Assembly: GCF_950295315.1 (NCBI RefSeq)
Contig: NC_080172.1
Location: 77,271,118-77,335,117, forward strand
Source: Erinaceus europaeus
Lineage: Eukaryota > Chordata > Mammalia > Eulipotyphla > Erinaceidae
Direction: 5' to 3'
DNA: 64,000 nucleotides
The notes below the pieces were generated by a model. It was not told where the DNA came from. It did not search any database and saw only the letters and a list, made by a program, of their open reading frames with translations. Within the stretch, counting starts at the first letter, position 1. Each line of letters opens with the position of its first letter. A program made the translations under genes and the position numbers. Below are positions 54,456-64,000 of this stretch, piece after piece.

Positions 54456-55234
54456 TGCCATAGAACCGGAGTTTCCTAAGGTACAACAGCACCTTCTTGT
54501 GGTGCTAGAGCTCGCACCTGAATCTGGGCCATGCACAGGGGAAAGCATACAACCTACCTAGTGAAGTATCATTTTAGTCTCTATATATTTTCTTACAGTA
54601 AAAAAAATATATATTACTTCCTAGGTTCCGGGAGGAATTAGAAAGAAGTAGTTTGCTTAGCATGAGTTTCAGAAATTAGAATAACATTCATTTTATTATT
54701 TTGGTTTTTATCCTTGAAAATAGTGCAGTGGCTTGCAAAGTATATACTTGTCTTCACAGTTGGAACAGTTAATATAAAACTTAATATTCACAATACCTTC
54801 CACTACAATTAAAAAGTATCTTTATACTTTATATATAGTTTTTTTTGTTGTTGTTTTTTTTTTTGTTTTTTTTTTAAGGAAATCCTCACTGGATATTCTT
54901 TGAAAATCTGACCTTGTTACTGAATAAAGTAACTAAAATGACAAATTTTATCTTCTGTTTTATTTTCTTGTTTATTTGGTTACTTATATTTGTCTATAAA
55001 TATATACATTTATACTTATTTATTTAACAAAAGAGATGATTCAACTCCAGTGTTAATATCAATGTTGATGCCTTTGCTTCTAACCCCTAGAAGGTATGAA
55101 GCAGTGAAGTAGTGACAATAGTGTGACAAGGGCAAAATTTTAAAGACCTTTTATGACCTGGACTGGGGTTAGCTTCCTACATGAAATTTAGTGTAGTAGT
55201 GCCCTTCCATTTCCAGGTGCCACTACCCTCTCTC
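54456..55234. other. Intron 1, mostly unassigned
   Basis: A minus-strand SINE scrap may lie at 54490-54580 (GCACCTGAATCTGGGCCATGC). Long T-runs at 54839-54878. No exon. Confidence 0.45.
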
Positions 55235-55790
55235 ACCCCTCCTATCTTCAAAACCCCTGTTCATCCTTGTCTGGCTATTACTTTGTTATCTTTAAAGTCT
55301 TAGTTTAGACATCACTTTATCCAGGAAACTTTCTTTTTAAAAATTTTTTTCATTATCTTTATTTTATTTTATTGGATAGAGACAGCCAGAAATCGAGTGG
55401 GAAGGGGGAGATAGAGAGGGAGAGAGAGAGAGATATCTGCAGCACTGCTTCACCACTTGTGAGGCTTTCCCCCTGCAGGTGGGGCCGGGGGCTTGATCCT
55501 GGGTCCTTGTGCACTTTAATTTGTGCATTCCACCAGGTGTGCTACCAGCTCCAGGAAGCTTTCTGTCTTAGATTCAGACAAAGAGATGCCTTTCCTTAAG
55601 ACTTCTAAAGTAGTATGTATTTTATATAGATTACACCACTTACATCTCATTGTGGTAAATGCTTATTTTGTTTAGCTAGCTTTTATATATCCTCCACATA
55701 ATTCACTTCTATACCTAGCACTTCTCACAGTGTCAAAGGCACAGTAAGCACTCCGTGCAAATAGTATTAGTAAGTTTTATTATTATAGGA
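55235..55790 (+). repeat. L2 LINE 3' end, split by SINE-2
   Basis: 55235-55334 (CTTAGTTTAGACATCACTTTA, TCCAGGAAACTTTCT) and 55565-55790 (TTCACTTCTATACCTAGCACTTC, AAAGGCACAGTAAGCACTCC) follow L2 3' order. Ancient. Confidence 0.65.
55335..55550 (-). mobile_element. SINE-2 in L2
   Basis: TTATTTTATTGGATAGAGACAG, CTTTCCCCCTGCAGGTGG, GGCTTGATCCTGGGTCC, CCACCAGGTGTGCTACC. TSD CCAGGAARCTTTCT (55321-55334, 55551-55564). Confidence 0.95.
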
Positions 55791-56409
55791 GCTTAGCATT
55801 GTGTGCAACTATTCCTATGGCTCAAAACATGTTAATTGGATAAAGCAGTAAATTACACTTGAACTTACATAAGTTTAGAACATTTGCTTATAGCATGAGT
55901 TTTGTTCTATTTAGATGCAATGTCATGGCATTTCCAAATGTACAGTAGGAGCATATACACCACTATCCACTTAAAATTGTTAAGTGCCTAAAGAGCTGGT
56001 GGGCTATACTGGTGTAAAGAGAATTACTCAGTGGGGGGGGGGGGGGGGAGTTCATATCCTGAAGTGTGCAGAGTTCCAGTTTGTAGGCTATTATTTTTAC
56101 GCTTGTGGACTTTGTATATGCATATTTACAAATGTGACCATTTATTCTGTCTCTTTAACAATGTAGTATTCAGATTCCTAAACTAAATTAGAAAAAGCCT
56201 AGACTGATCACGGAAAACAGCAAGTTTTATACAGGGAAAATGCAAATTGGCATCAAAAGGCGTTTGCTTCTCTACTCACTCTGATGAATAATTTGTTATT
56301 AAAACATATGCTACAGAGAGGCATAATGACATACATGTGTTAGTCACCTATCATTAAAAACCAACCAAGCCTTGACTGCGTTTGATAACCAGAATGTTGC
56401 ACCAACCAG
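55791..56409. other. Intron 1 sequence upstream of promoter core
   Basis: No repeat recognised except a 16-base poly-G run at 56033-56048. Confidence 0.5.
56033..56048. repeat. Poly-G run (16 G)
   Basis: Uninterrupted; C-rich in ALG14 intron 1 RNA. Length may be unstable. Confidence 0.95.
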
Positions 56410-56436
56410 ATAGACAGGTTCCGGAAATTTACAAAA

Positions 56437-56461
56437 ACTACAAAACCCAGCATGCAATGCG
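56437..56461 (+). promoter_or_regulatory. ZNF143/THAP11-type motif
   Basis: ACTACA followed two bases later by CCCAGCATGC and then AATGCG reproduces the ordered parts of the ZNF143 (Staf) binding consensus, ACTACANNTCCCAGNATGC, with one mismatch (A for T before CCC). Such sites mark many housekeeping promoters. It lies about 95 bases into ALG14 intron 1. Occupancy is not shown by the sequence. Confidence 0.6.
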
Positions 56462-56556
56462 TCACAGAGCGCTAAGGAAACCCGTGAAGAAGGTTGCAGT
56501 GTGTTCTGGGGCTGGTAGTAACCAACCCAGCCCGACCATCACGCCCGGAGACTTAC

Positions 56557-56704
56557 CGGAGCCAGCCACAGCTAGAAGACTGAGAGATTTACGGGGCACA
56601 GGGGTCCCAGGTTGAAGCACTAGCCATAGCCGCAGAGCCAATACCAGCACCAGCACTAGTACCACCACTCCTCCCCCCACTGCTAGAAGAAGGACGACAC
56701 TCAT
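56557..56704 (-). CDS. ALG14: ALG14 exon 1 (N-terminal membrane anchor)
   Basis: First coding exon of ALG14, the ER-membrane subunit of the ALG13/ALG14 UDP-GlcNAc transferase that adds the second GlcNAc to dolichol-PP-GlcNAc in N-glycan assembly. It encodes residues 1-49 plus the first base of codon 50. Residues 2-28 are almost all V/L/A/G, a transmembrane anchor; they are followed by PRKSLSLLAVAGS, the start of the glycosyltransferase fold. The exon ends TCCG followed by donor GTAAGT (56551-56556). The codon just before the ATG is a stop (TGA), so translation cannot start further upstream in this frame. The start context is weak (T at -3). The split glycine codon joins exactly to exon 2. The extracellular/cytosolic layout is from family knowledge. 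Identification rests on my recollection of mammalian ALG14 and on the fit of three exons. Confidence 0.95.
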
Positions 56705-56721
56705 TCAAATAAATGATGCAT
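56701..56721 (-). promoter_or_regulatory. Six-codon upstream ORF overlapping the ALG14 start
   Basis: On the minus strand ATG CAT CAT TTA TTT GAA TGA encodes MHHLFE. Its stop overlaps the ALG14 ATG as ATGA. It is translated only if the transcript starts upstream of 56721. Both start contexts are weak (T at -3), so its effect is uncertain, but leaky scanning or reinitiation could set ALG14 output. Confidence 0.55.
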
Positions 56722-57371
56722 ACACTGATTGTCGCCGCTAACCGTGCAGGCCCTTAGAAGAGGTTAAAGTTCAATAACTACGGGCGCTGAGGTGGCTCAA
56801 ACTCAGAGTGTCGCGCTCTTGCTGGGTTAGCCTGGCTGGTGCTGGGAGGAGTTCAGGGCCAGAGGCGGAAGAGCTGACTTGGAGGATTTTGGTGTCAGTC
56901 TCTCCAGAGTAAGCTGCAATTCTGGAAGTTCAGCCTTGGAGAAGTTCAATTTCTGCTCGCGATGAGGCCAGACGCCCTGTGTTCCCTCAAGGCGCTGGAG
57001 CTCCCAGTTGTGGAGCTGTTCCTGGTCTGCCAACCTTTTTTTTTTCTATAAAGTCTACGTGAGTTCAATTGCAGACATCTTTTCTCTCTCCCTATTGTTA
57101 AACGTCAAGGAAAATGTTTCCGTCCCATTTGGAGACTTTACTGAAATGTTTCTTGGTACCAGACATTGAACTTAGGCATTTTATCCAAATCTCTTTTTTT
57201 CCAACACTAGTGTATTTAACCTTTCCAGCCATTTTCACAAATCTCAGTGTGACCATTGTAGATAAAGGTAAGCATAATCTCAAATTATGTCATGGTACTA
57301 AAAGGAATGGAATTTTAGTAGCTAAAGATAGAAGAGCAGAGAGAGGGGAAGGGAGGGAGAAAGAAAGGAAG

Positions 57372-57450
57372 GAAAAGAAAAGAAAAAGAGGTCATCTTTT
57401 CTTTGAGACTCTTTTGAAAGGTGAAAAAGCCTTTTTCCAGGATCTTTTAC
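57372..57450. repeat. Dispersed direct repeat, copy 1
   Basis: AAAAGAAAAGAAAAAGAGG, GAGACTCTTTTGAAAGGTG and AAAAAGCCTTT recur in the same order at 57937-58014 with only a few differences. Confidence 0.95.
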
Positions 57451-57599
57451 TACAATTAATACTCAGTTAGTTTTACCTAAAGCCCAACACTTCCCCTAAC
57501 CCCAGTTATGCTCACTCTTATTTCTGCTTCATCCACATTGCAATAATATAATAATTCCTAGAAAACGGAATAATATAAAAATCCTGTAGTTTCCTTTCA

Positions 57600-57720
57600 C
57601 CTGTAGATTACACAAGGTAAGTGTACCGATGAGTAAACAGGCCCAGGGAGGTGAAACAGGTTACCTCGCCATTTTTATGGAATCAGATTCTCCTGGGCTT
57701 ACAAGTGCATAATTGAAAGT
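57600..57720 (-). repeat. MIR-like fragment
   Basis: GATGAGTAAACAGGCCCAGGGAGG followed by CAGGTTACCTCGCC follows reverse MIR order. Confidence 0.5.
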
Positions 57721-57936
57721 CTAGAGGTAGAGTCTCCGCTGTAATATGAAAAACTACTTAGTAATAATGTTACAAAGGATATAGCTTTCTTTCATCTGCC
57801 CACACGGTCATTCCCAGCAATGACTTCAATGTAAGAGTCTCTTCCCTCATACTTAAAAGAGACTTTAGAGGTCTCAGAAAGTATATCTAAATGGGACAAG
57901 TTCCAGAAGAAAGGAAAGAAGAGAAGAGAAAAGAGA

Positions 57937-58014
57937 GGAAAAGAAAAGAAAAAGAGGTCATCTTTTCATTGAGACTCTTTTGAAAGGTGAAAAAGCCTTT
58001 TCCAGGACCCTTTA
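57937..58014. repeat. Dispersed direct repeat, copy 2
   Basis: Second copy of the 57372-57450 unit, about 565 bp away, same orientation. Confidence 0.95.
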
Positions 58015-58562
58015 CAGCTGATTTTCTTCCACTGACCATATTTATGTCACTAAGCCATTCATAAAAGGAATGAGATAGCAAGACTGGCTAGGTTATAGGT
58101 GACATCTCATCTATTGTATTTGACTATTGGATGGAGGATGGGTAACCAACAAAATAAGCATTCTCCTGGAGAACATTTAATTGAGAGAGGGTGTAGTAGA
58201 CATGATTGCTGGATAAGCAAATAATAGTGTATAGATTGCAGTAACAGTCATACATCTAAGATGGTTTTTTAAGCCGACAGGCAGTGCAGATGTCAGGCTT
58301 ATTAATAATTACTAGATTTCAGGTCCCAGGAGACAGCTTAGTACTGGGAAATGGGGAAACCTTTGCTACTGTAATTACCTGCATCTGTACGAAAAAGTGA
58401 TCATACTTGGCATGCTGCAGAAATGAATTGGGAGAACAAGCATTTATGGGATTGCCAGCAAATACAGAGTATTATAAAGGATAGCATAGTAGACGCTATT
58501 TGGAGTTATTCGTCGAGTAATTTTGAATTAAGGATAGAGTCACCCTTGTCTATATTCCTGAC
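58015..58562. other. Unassigned intergenic sequence
   Basis: No exon or repeat recognised upstream of ALG14. Confidence 0.5.
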
Positions 58563-58577
58563 AAGAAAGTGAGGTCT

Positions 58578-58866
58578 CACCCTACTAGGGAAAGAGAGGC
58601 AGACTGGGAGTATGGACCGACCAGTCAACATCCATGTTCAGCGGGGAAGCAATTACAGAAGCCAGACCTTCCACCTTCTGCAACCCACAATGACCCTGGG
58701 TCCATGCTCCCAGAGGGATAGAGAATGGGAAAGCTATCAGGGAAGGGGATGGGATATGGAGATTGGCTGGTGGGAATTGTGTGGAATTGTACCCCTCCTA
58801 CCCTATGGTTTTGTTAATTAATCCTTTCTTAAATAAAAAAAAAAAAAAATTAAAAAAAAAAAAAGA
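58578..58866 (+). mobile_element. Tail-B-only insertion with TSD
   Basis: 5'-truncated insertion of the last about 250 bases of Tail-B plus A-run. Near identical to the end of L1-B (34005-34240). Perfect 15-bp TSD AAGAAAGTGAGGTCT (58563-58577, 58867-58881). Shows that Tail-B is a real retrotransposition 3' end. Confidence 0.96.
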
Positions 58867-58881
58867 AAGAAAGTGAGGTCT

Positions 58882-59136
58882 GCAGGGAGGAACTAAGTGG
58901 CAGGTAGGAGTAGGAGCTGCTGGCCAAAATATGTAGCTAGGGTATAAACTGAGTTTCAGGCTGTAATAGGTAAGAAAAATTTAGATATTTAAGAGGCCCT
59001 AAACCTGTACTGTGTCAGTCAGGAAAAGCAAACAGAAGTAACTACAATTTCTCTTGGGGAGATGAACCCCACTGACAATACAGATAATGGATGCATAGAA
59101 GTACATTATAGTGCTGTGAAAAGGTGGTAGTACTGC
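58882..59136. other. Unassigned intergenic sequence
   Basis: Nothing recognised. Confidence 0.5.
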
Positions 59137-59400
59137 TAGGAAATAGTTCAGTTGGTAGAGCACCAGACTTGCATGTCTGAGGTTCTCAGTTTGATTCCTG
59201 GCACTGCATACGCCAAACTGTTGCTTTGGCTGTTCTCTGTCTCATGTGAAAGTTTAAGGTACTGTTTCTCTGTCTCTCTATCTGTCTCTCTCTCTCCCTC
59301 TCCCTCTCCCTCTCTCTCTCTACCTACCTATCTGTCTATCTCTATCTCACTCTCTCTTTCTTGTCTCCATATAGATGAAATAAAGTATCTTGTGTAATAA
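59137..59400 (+). mobile_element. SINE-3-like with expanded CT tract
   Basis: AATAGTTCAGTTGGTAGAGC head, CAGTTTGATTCCTGGCACTGC B-box region, CATACGCCAAACTGTTGC, then (CT)n/(CCCT)n and a short A-rich end. Confidence 0.75.
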
Positions 59401-60108
59401 AAATCTATTAAATAACATATTGGTAATTGACCAAGTGAATAATGATATTATGCCATAACTAATTATAAGTAAAGTCTCTTTGGATGGTAATTTTTGTTTT
59501 TGTAAATCTATTTTCCAAAGTTTCTGTGTAGTTTTTTTTATTAACTATATAAGTATTTTAAAGTTTTTTTTAAAAGTTATGATTATTTTTCTACAGTTCA
59601 GTAATAATTTATTCAGTCTATTTAGTGAATATTAAATGCTGTATGCTAGATTTTGATACAGGGAATCTAATATGAGTAGGACAGTAGCCCAGACAAGAAC
59701 TTTAGGAAGATGACAGTGGAACTAGGATAGGCCAGATCTGAGAAGTATTTTATGTGTGAGTCATTAAAACTAGTTAGATATTGTGGATAAACACAAAAAG
59801 GAGGAAACAAAATGGCTCCTAGATTTTTTTGTTTTGTTTTGTTTGCCTCAGAACTACTTATATAGTTTGCTAATAGTAGACAGACAAGAAGAGAAACTTT
59901 GTAGGGTGAGAAAAGGGAAGAGAGGAGAGGACGAAAATGAAGTGCTCTGTTTTAGAAATTCATTTTTAAATAACTTGCTAGATGTGCAGATTATTATGTT
60001 AGATAGGCAAGTTTATGTTAAAACCTGAAGCTAGGCTCTGAGCTATTCTGTGATATCAGATGGAGGCCATATACTGTAAACTTTGGACAAATGATGTGAA
60101 TAGAAGAG
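59401..60108. other. Unassigned intergenic sequence
   Basis: AT-rich, no gene or repeat recognised. Confidence 0.5.
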
Positions 60109-60122
60109 AAATTGAGGTACAG

Positions 60123-60418
60123 GGATTCGGACAGTAGCGCAGCGGGTTAAGTGCAGGTGTCGCAAAGCACAAGGACCAGCATAAGATCCCATTCAAGCCC
60201 TCAGCTTCCCACCTGCAGGGGAGTTGCTTCACAGGTGGTGAAGCAGGTCTGCAGGTGTCTATCCTTCTCTCCCCTTCTCTGTCTTCCCTTCCTCCATTTC
60301 TCTCTGTCCTATCCAACAACAATGACATCAACAACAACAACAATAACTACAACAATAAAACAACAAGGGCAACAAAAAGGAATAAAAATAAACAAATTTT
60401 AAAATAAATAAAATAAAT
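60123..60418 (+). mobile_element. SINE-1
   Basis: GGATTCGGACAGTAGCGCAG head, degenerate B box CATTCAAGCCC, AACAACAATGACATCAACAAC and A-rich tail. Perfect TSD AAATTGAGGTACAG (60109-60122, 60419-60432). Confidence 0.96.
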
Positions 60419-60432
60419 AAATTGAGGTACAG

Positions 60433-61429
60433 AGTATGAGAGGTTTGAAGATCAAAAACTAATCAAAATAAACATCTTGAAGAATAACTGTTATACTTAC
60501 AAGGAATCCGCAAATAGATTAGAATGCCTACTTAAAGTTAGTGCTAACAACTATAGAAACAAGTAATAATAATTGTATATATTTTCCTATTGGGAAAGAA
60601 AAAAAAAAAAACACAGAGCATTGGTTTTAACCAGGTTAGATTTTTGAGAGGTGAATAGAATGATGAGGTTCTTTCTAAGGTAGTGAAATATGGAATTTCC
60701 TTTGGACATAGTAGCAATAAAAAGTGAAGATGGGGAAGTAGATGAAGTCTGGATAAGTAACTGGAGGCTTAAAGAAAGTAAAAAAATAAAGTTGCAATGA
60801 AAGTACTAGAGCCAGTGAACTATAGTGATAGTGGGTGGTGATCAGAACAAATATTACATTATTGCTACCTCAGTTGTAACTATGGGAATGGATGAGGGGA
60901 AGTTTTGACTATAACCTGGATATCTCCTATTTGTCTCCCCAGACCCATTCTCAACACTACTCAGTACCACAGGAACTGAAGCATATGGATTAAATTAACA
61001 GGTGTCCTTATTCTTTAGTTCTAATGGGACTTGGTCAATGGGGCTCCTCAGCCACTCCCATATAGGGAAGCCATATCCGTGGGTTGAACATCTCTCTGAT
61101 CTGTATAGCAGCATGTTTTTCTCTACACATCCCTCTTCTTCTGGTGCTAAAAGTTTCACTGTTACTAGCCCTGAGTTACTGCAGTATCCTTTGTGGCTAC
61201 AAAGAGGTAGCTCTTTTATACCTTTGTAAATAGTTCCTCAACTAAATAGTTCGCAAATTGCCACAATACGAGTGTGCTAACTATATCTTGTTGGAAAAAC
61301 CAATATATAGCAGTATTACTGTGGGACTAGAACTTTACAGAATCTAGTGAAAGAAGAAATAGAAATGCTTTGAAAGCAGTGACAAATGTGAGAAGCAAAT
61401 GACCATTATTTAGAGATGCTAGAGAAACA
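60433..61429. other. Unassigned intergenic sequence
   Basis: About 1 kb without recognised repeats or exons. Confidence 0.5.
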
Positions 61430-61812
61430 TGGATGAACCTTCTGCACCCCCAAAAGAATTTTGGCCCATACTCCCGGTGGAGAAGTGACAAGGGAAGATG
61501 GCCAGAGAGCTCTGAACTCTTAACTCCATCAGGACACAGAGAGAGAAAAGAATAAAAGGAAAGACATTTGGATGTAGTAATGGGTGTATGTGTGACTTGG
61601 CAAGGAAGAGAAGATGGGACCATAGGGAAAAAAAATTGGCAAATATATACAAATATAGACAAATGGTTGTAGAAATAATAGTTGACCCATATCTGCAACC
61701 TTAGGAAAACTGTTGTAGCTTTCGATGGAGGAATGGGGATACAGAATTCTGGTGGTGGGAACAGTGCTCAGTTGTACTCATTACCTTATAATTTTGTAAT
61801 ATTAAATCGCTA
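61430..61812 (+). mobile_element. Tail-B L1 3' end, older subtype
   Basis: CTTCTGCACCCCCAAAAGAAT, CCCATATCTGCAACCTTAGG, GGTGGTGGGAACAGTGC and TTGTAATATTAAATCGC in Tail-B order, close to the 49835 copy. Confidence 0.85.
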
Positions 61813-62599
61813 ATATTTTTTTAATGTGGATGAGTGAAGCTCTAGTTTATACATGGAAGTGTCTCCACTTTGAGACATCCCCTAAGCACTGGAAGATACA
61901 AGATTAGTTTACAGTTTATAGGTCCGGAGATCCACAAGCCATAGTGAAAGGGTTTGAAGTGTGGTGAGGAGTTGGGGGAGAGGGGCACACTTATTTAGGC
62001 ACTGGGGGTACAGTAGTGGCAAGGCCATCACAGTTAACACCCAAGCAGTGACTTAACAATGAGTCTAAATATGTAAACTGCATATCTCTTAACAGGGCCT
62101 CCTAGAAAAAAAGCCACTTGACCTATGTTTTCATAGTCTGTCTTGAAATGTGAACTGCTCAGGAACCTGGAAGATAGACCCCTTTTCACCAGAGTTTATC
62201 AACTTTCAATCTCAATGAGGATAGTAGGATTTGGCTAAAGAAGACTGAAACTTTCTACAAGAGTCAGGAAGACCACATCAATTATTCAGCATTATGCTTG
62301 CCCATGACAAGGTAGGAAAAATCTGGAAGAGAGTTCTTAGTTTAGGTTTGAGACAGAACCATGACTGATGGTTATATGTGTTGTCATTAAGTTCTCCTGG
62401 AAGGTTGTGTGACAGAAATTTCCCTAGTACAATCCAAATAGTCTTGTCAAGACATGTTTTCCATGTTGTGTGTTTGTGTGTGTGAGTCTGTGTATGTGTG
62501 TGTTTTGTGTGTGTGTGTGACTTGCAGGTTATTTCTTGATAATTAAAGTGAGTGAAGCTGCTTCCTAGGGAATTTTGAGTGTGAACCCTTGAAAGCTCA
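61813..62599. other. Unassigned intergenic sequence
   Basis: Includes a TG-rich patch at 62465-62520. Nothing else recognised. Confidence 0.5.
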
Positions 62600-62762
62600 G
62601 GTATTTATTATGTACATAGTATATGAGGCACTTATGGCATGGATTAACTAAGTTTCACAATAACCCTATCAGGTAGCAATGCTTACTTTACAAGTGGAGG
62701 CGTTAAAGTATAGAGCCTGAATCACAAAGCCAGGAATTAGTAGAGTGTGGCTCAAGCTTAGT
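62600..62762 (-). repeat. MIR
   Basis: TTTATTATGTACATAGTATATGAGGCAC, CACAATAACCCTATCAGGTAG, and GTGTGGCTCAAGCTTA follow reverse MIR order well. Confidence 0.8.
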
Positions 62763-62904
62763 TTAAAATGAATTGCCAGAAAAGTCACTGTGACATACTA
62801 ATTTTATTGTCCCTCTTTCTATTCATTTATCTGTTACATCTTTCCAGATATTTTTGTCTCTTGTCCCAGTTCTATATACCCCAAATTCCTTATTCTAAAT
62901 TTAT

Positions 62905-63044
62905 TTTATTATTTTTCTCATTTTTTTCATTAATAGCACAAAGAGAAATTGAGAGAGGAGGGGAAAATAGAGAGGGAGAGAAAAAAACCAGACACCTGCA
63001 GACCTGCTTCACCACTCATGAAGCATCCCCACTGCAGGTGGGAT
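62905..63044 (-). mobile_element. SINE-1/2 fragment
   Basis: AAGAGAAATTGAGAGAGGAGG, CACCTGCAGACCTGCTTCACC and CCCCACTGCAGGTGGG; the tRNA-like head is missing. Confidence 0.8.
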
Positions 63045-63049
63045 ATATT

Positions 63050-63185
63050 TTATTTTTAAAGACTTAATTTATTGAGAAAGAAAGGGAATCCAGAACACCA
63101 CTTAGTTCTGGCATATGTGTTGCAGGGCATCAAATCCAATGCCTCAGGATACAAGTACTGTGCTCTACTGGATCTTCACTTCCAA
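63050..63185 (-). mobile_element. Old tRNA-derived SINE
   Basis: ACTTAATTTATTGAGAAAG, GGCATATGTGTTGCAGGGCATCAAATCC (reverse SINE-3-like B-box region) and TGCTCTACTGGATC. Confidence 0.5.
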
Positions 63186-63257
63186 ACTTAATGCGATGTT
63201 AAAATATTATTTAAAAGGCACAGTATTGAGTCAGGAAAATAACTCACTTGGAAAGTA

Positions 63258-64000
63258 GCCATACTCCCAGCCTGTCTCTCTCTTTCCCTAGCTGGTCAGG
63301 AGCTGGGGAGGCGAGGCTCCAGGACACATGGTGGGGTCATCTGTCCAGGGAAGTCTGGTTGGCATCATGGTAGCATCTGGAACCCGGTGGCTGAAAAAGA
63401 GTTAACATATAAAGCAGAACAAATTGGTGACTAATCATGAACCTAAAGGCAAGGATATTGCAGATGAGGATTTGGGGTCTCCATTTTGGAAAAAGCTGGT
63501 AGGTCTATTTTAGGTATATTCCAAGGGACCCATGACTTTACTAGCTTTTGTCTGAGCCTGACATCTGATATTCAGGTGAACCCAGGTTATTGTCACAGTT
63601 GGAAAAAGGCCTAGAAAGCCAGATCAGTGAAGAGAGTAGCTCTAAAAATCCGAGGAAAGTATATAAATATTGTTAACAGTAGACCCCATCGATTTGTTCT
63701 GGGGCACAGGAGCCTATATAACCTCTGCATCCCTGTAGGTCTGAGCTCTCATTCTGTGGTCATGGCTAGGACAGGCTGCACTAATTTCAGGACCCATCTT
63801 CCTCAGGTAGTAGGTCGAGTATGTTGTCCAACATTCCTTCGGAGAATGGAACGTTCCCTACCATTGCTGATCCACATTGAGGGCAAGTTCCTATTAGGGG
63901 CCCCCAAAGGAGAACACTATGTTGTTCCTTATGGAGATGACCAATGACAGTGAAGAGAGGGATCTGTTAAGAGGTCTAGGCCCATCATGTCTGTGTGGGA
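63258..64000 (-). mobile_element. Tail-B, 5' part, runs off the window
   Basis: CATACTCCCAGCCTGTCTCTC, GGCATCATGGTAGCATCTGGAAC, CATATAAAGCAGAACAA and TTCAGGACCCATCTTCCTC match 51190-51895 in order and orientation. The 3'-most part of Tail-B is absent on the left. Confidence 0.85.

Larger units (their letters stand above)
1..56704 (-). other. ALG14: ALG14 gene, 5' part, partial
   Basis: Extent of the gene within the window, from the start codon to the left edge, with three coding exons (432 nt, 144 codons) and the introns between them. Intron 1 is 52390-56556, intron 2 is 23316-52237, and intron 3 starts at 23183 and leaves the window. All the L1, SINE and LTR insertions left of 56557 therefore lie inside ALG14 introns. 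The young L1-B is antisense to the gene. The transcription start is not determined. Confidence 0.9.
56410..57010 (-). promoter_or_regulatory. ALG14 promoter region, locally CpG-rich
   Basis: CpG dinucleotides cluster here (for example around 56460-56600, 56728-56740, 56780-56818 and 56950-57000) while flanking DNA has very few. It covers exon 1, the 5' leader and the start of intron 1, as expected for a housekeeping promoter. It contains an ETS-like CCGGAA at 56421-56426 and a ZNF143-type motif at 56437-56461. No TATA box was seen. A 68-codon minus-strand reading frame at 56827-57033 lies in it but has no recognisable homology. Confidence 0.65.

Noticed and set aside
56827..57033. 68-codon minus-strand ORF just upstream of ALG14
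   Set aside because: Open and CpG-rich, but no recognisable homology, and it lies in promoter or leader DNA. Kept only as part of the promoter entry.
56964..57060. Plus-strand frame starting at ATG 56964 in the CpG region
   Set aside because: About 32 codons ending after a poly-T stretch; no homology or splice signal seen. The neighbouring divergent gene in human (TLCD4) lies much further away as I remember it.

Overview
Organism and content. This is vertebrate nuclear DNA from a placental mammal. The most abundant repeat is a tRNA-derived SINE with an A box like TGGCGCAGTGG and a B box GGTTCGAGCCC, followed by a pyrimidine-rich middle and an AAC/AAT-rich tail. From memory this is the SINE typical of hedgehogs (Erinaceus); the family assignment is knowledge-based, not computed. 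Old MIR, L2 and L1 fragments confirm a mammal. I find no bacterial, plasmid, phage or CRISPR content and no new multi-gene system. The only host gene I can support is ALG14. Most long open reading frames belong to L1 retrotransposons. || ALG14 runs right to left on the minus strand. Exon 1 is at 56557-56704, exon 2 at 52238-52389 and exon 3 at 23184-23315. Exon lengths 148, 152 and 132 nt keep one frame (residues 1-49 plus one base, 50-100, 101-144), and each visible intron edge has GT donor and AG acceptor bases. Intron 1 is about 4.2 kb and intron 2 about 28.9 kb. The last coding exon was not found and should lie beyond base 1. The region around and upstream of exon 1 (about 56410-57010) is locally CpG-rich and looks like the promoter; it holds a ZNF143/THAP11-type motif, an ETS-like site and a six-codon upstream ORF that overlaps the ALG14 start. 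|| Layout. 1-6547: old L1 remnant, then a decayed full-length L1 (L1-A) carrying a nested SINE. 6548-23183: intron 3 with SINEs, MIRs, an ancient L1, an LTR-like element and an internally deleted L1. 23184-23315: exon 3. 23316-52237: intron 2 with a 5'-inverted L1, a young near-intact full-length L1 (L1-B, 28040-34241) inside a SINE, and dozens of SINEs. 52238-56704: exon 2, intron 1, exon 1. 56705-64000: upstream intergenic DNA with a local duplication, SINEs and L1 3' ends. || Names used below. SINE-1: the family above, sometimes with a longer 3' part carrying a TGCAGGCACCGAGCCCC-like motif. SINE-2: related, with GGTTGAGTGCACAT-like and AGGTTCGAGCCCC motifs and an ATAAATAAA tail. SINE-3: AAGCATGAGGTCCCGAGTTTGA-like, short. 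SINE-4: ATAGCATAATGGTTATGCAAA-like. 'Tail-B': a repeat that forms the 3' terminus of L1-B and recurs alone eight more times. Target-site duplications (TSDs) were read by eye; element edges without a TSD are accurate to about 10-20 bases.
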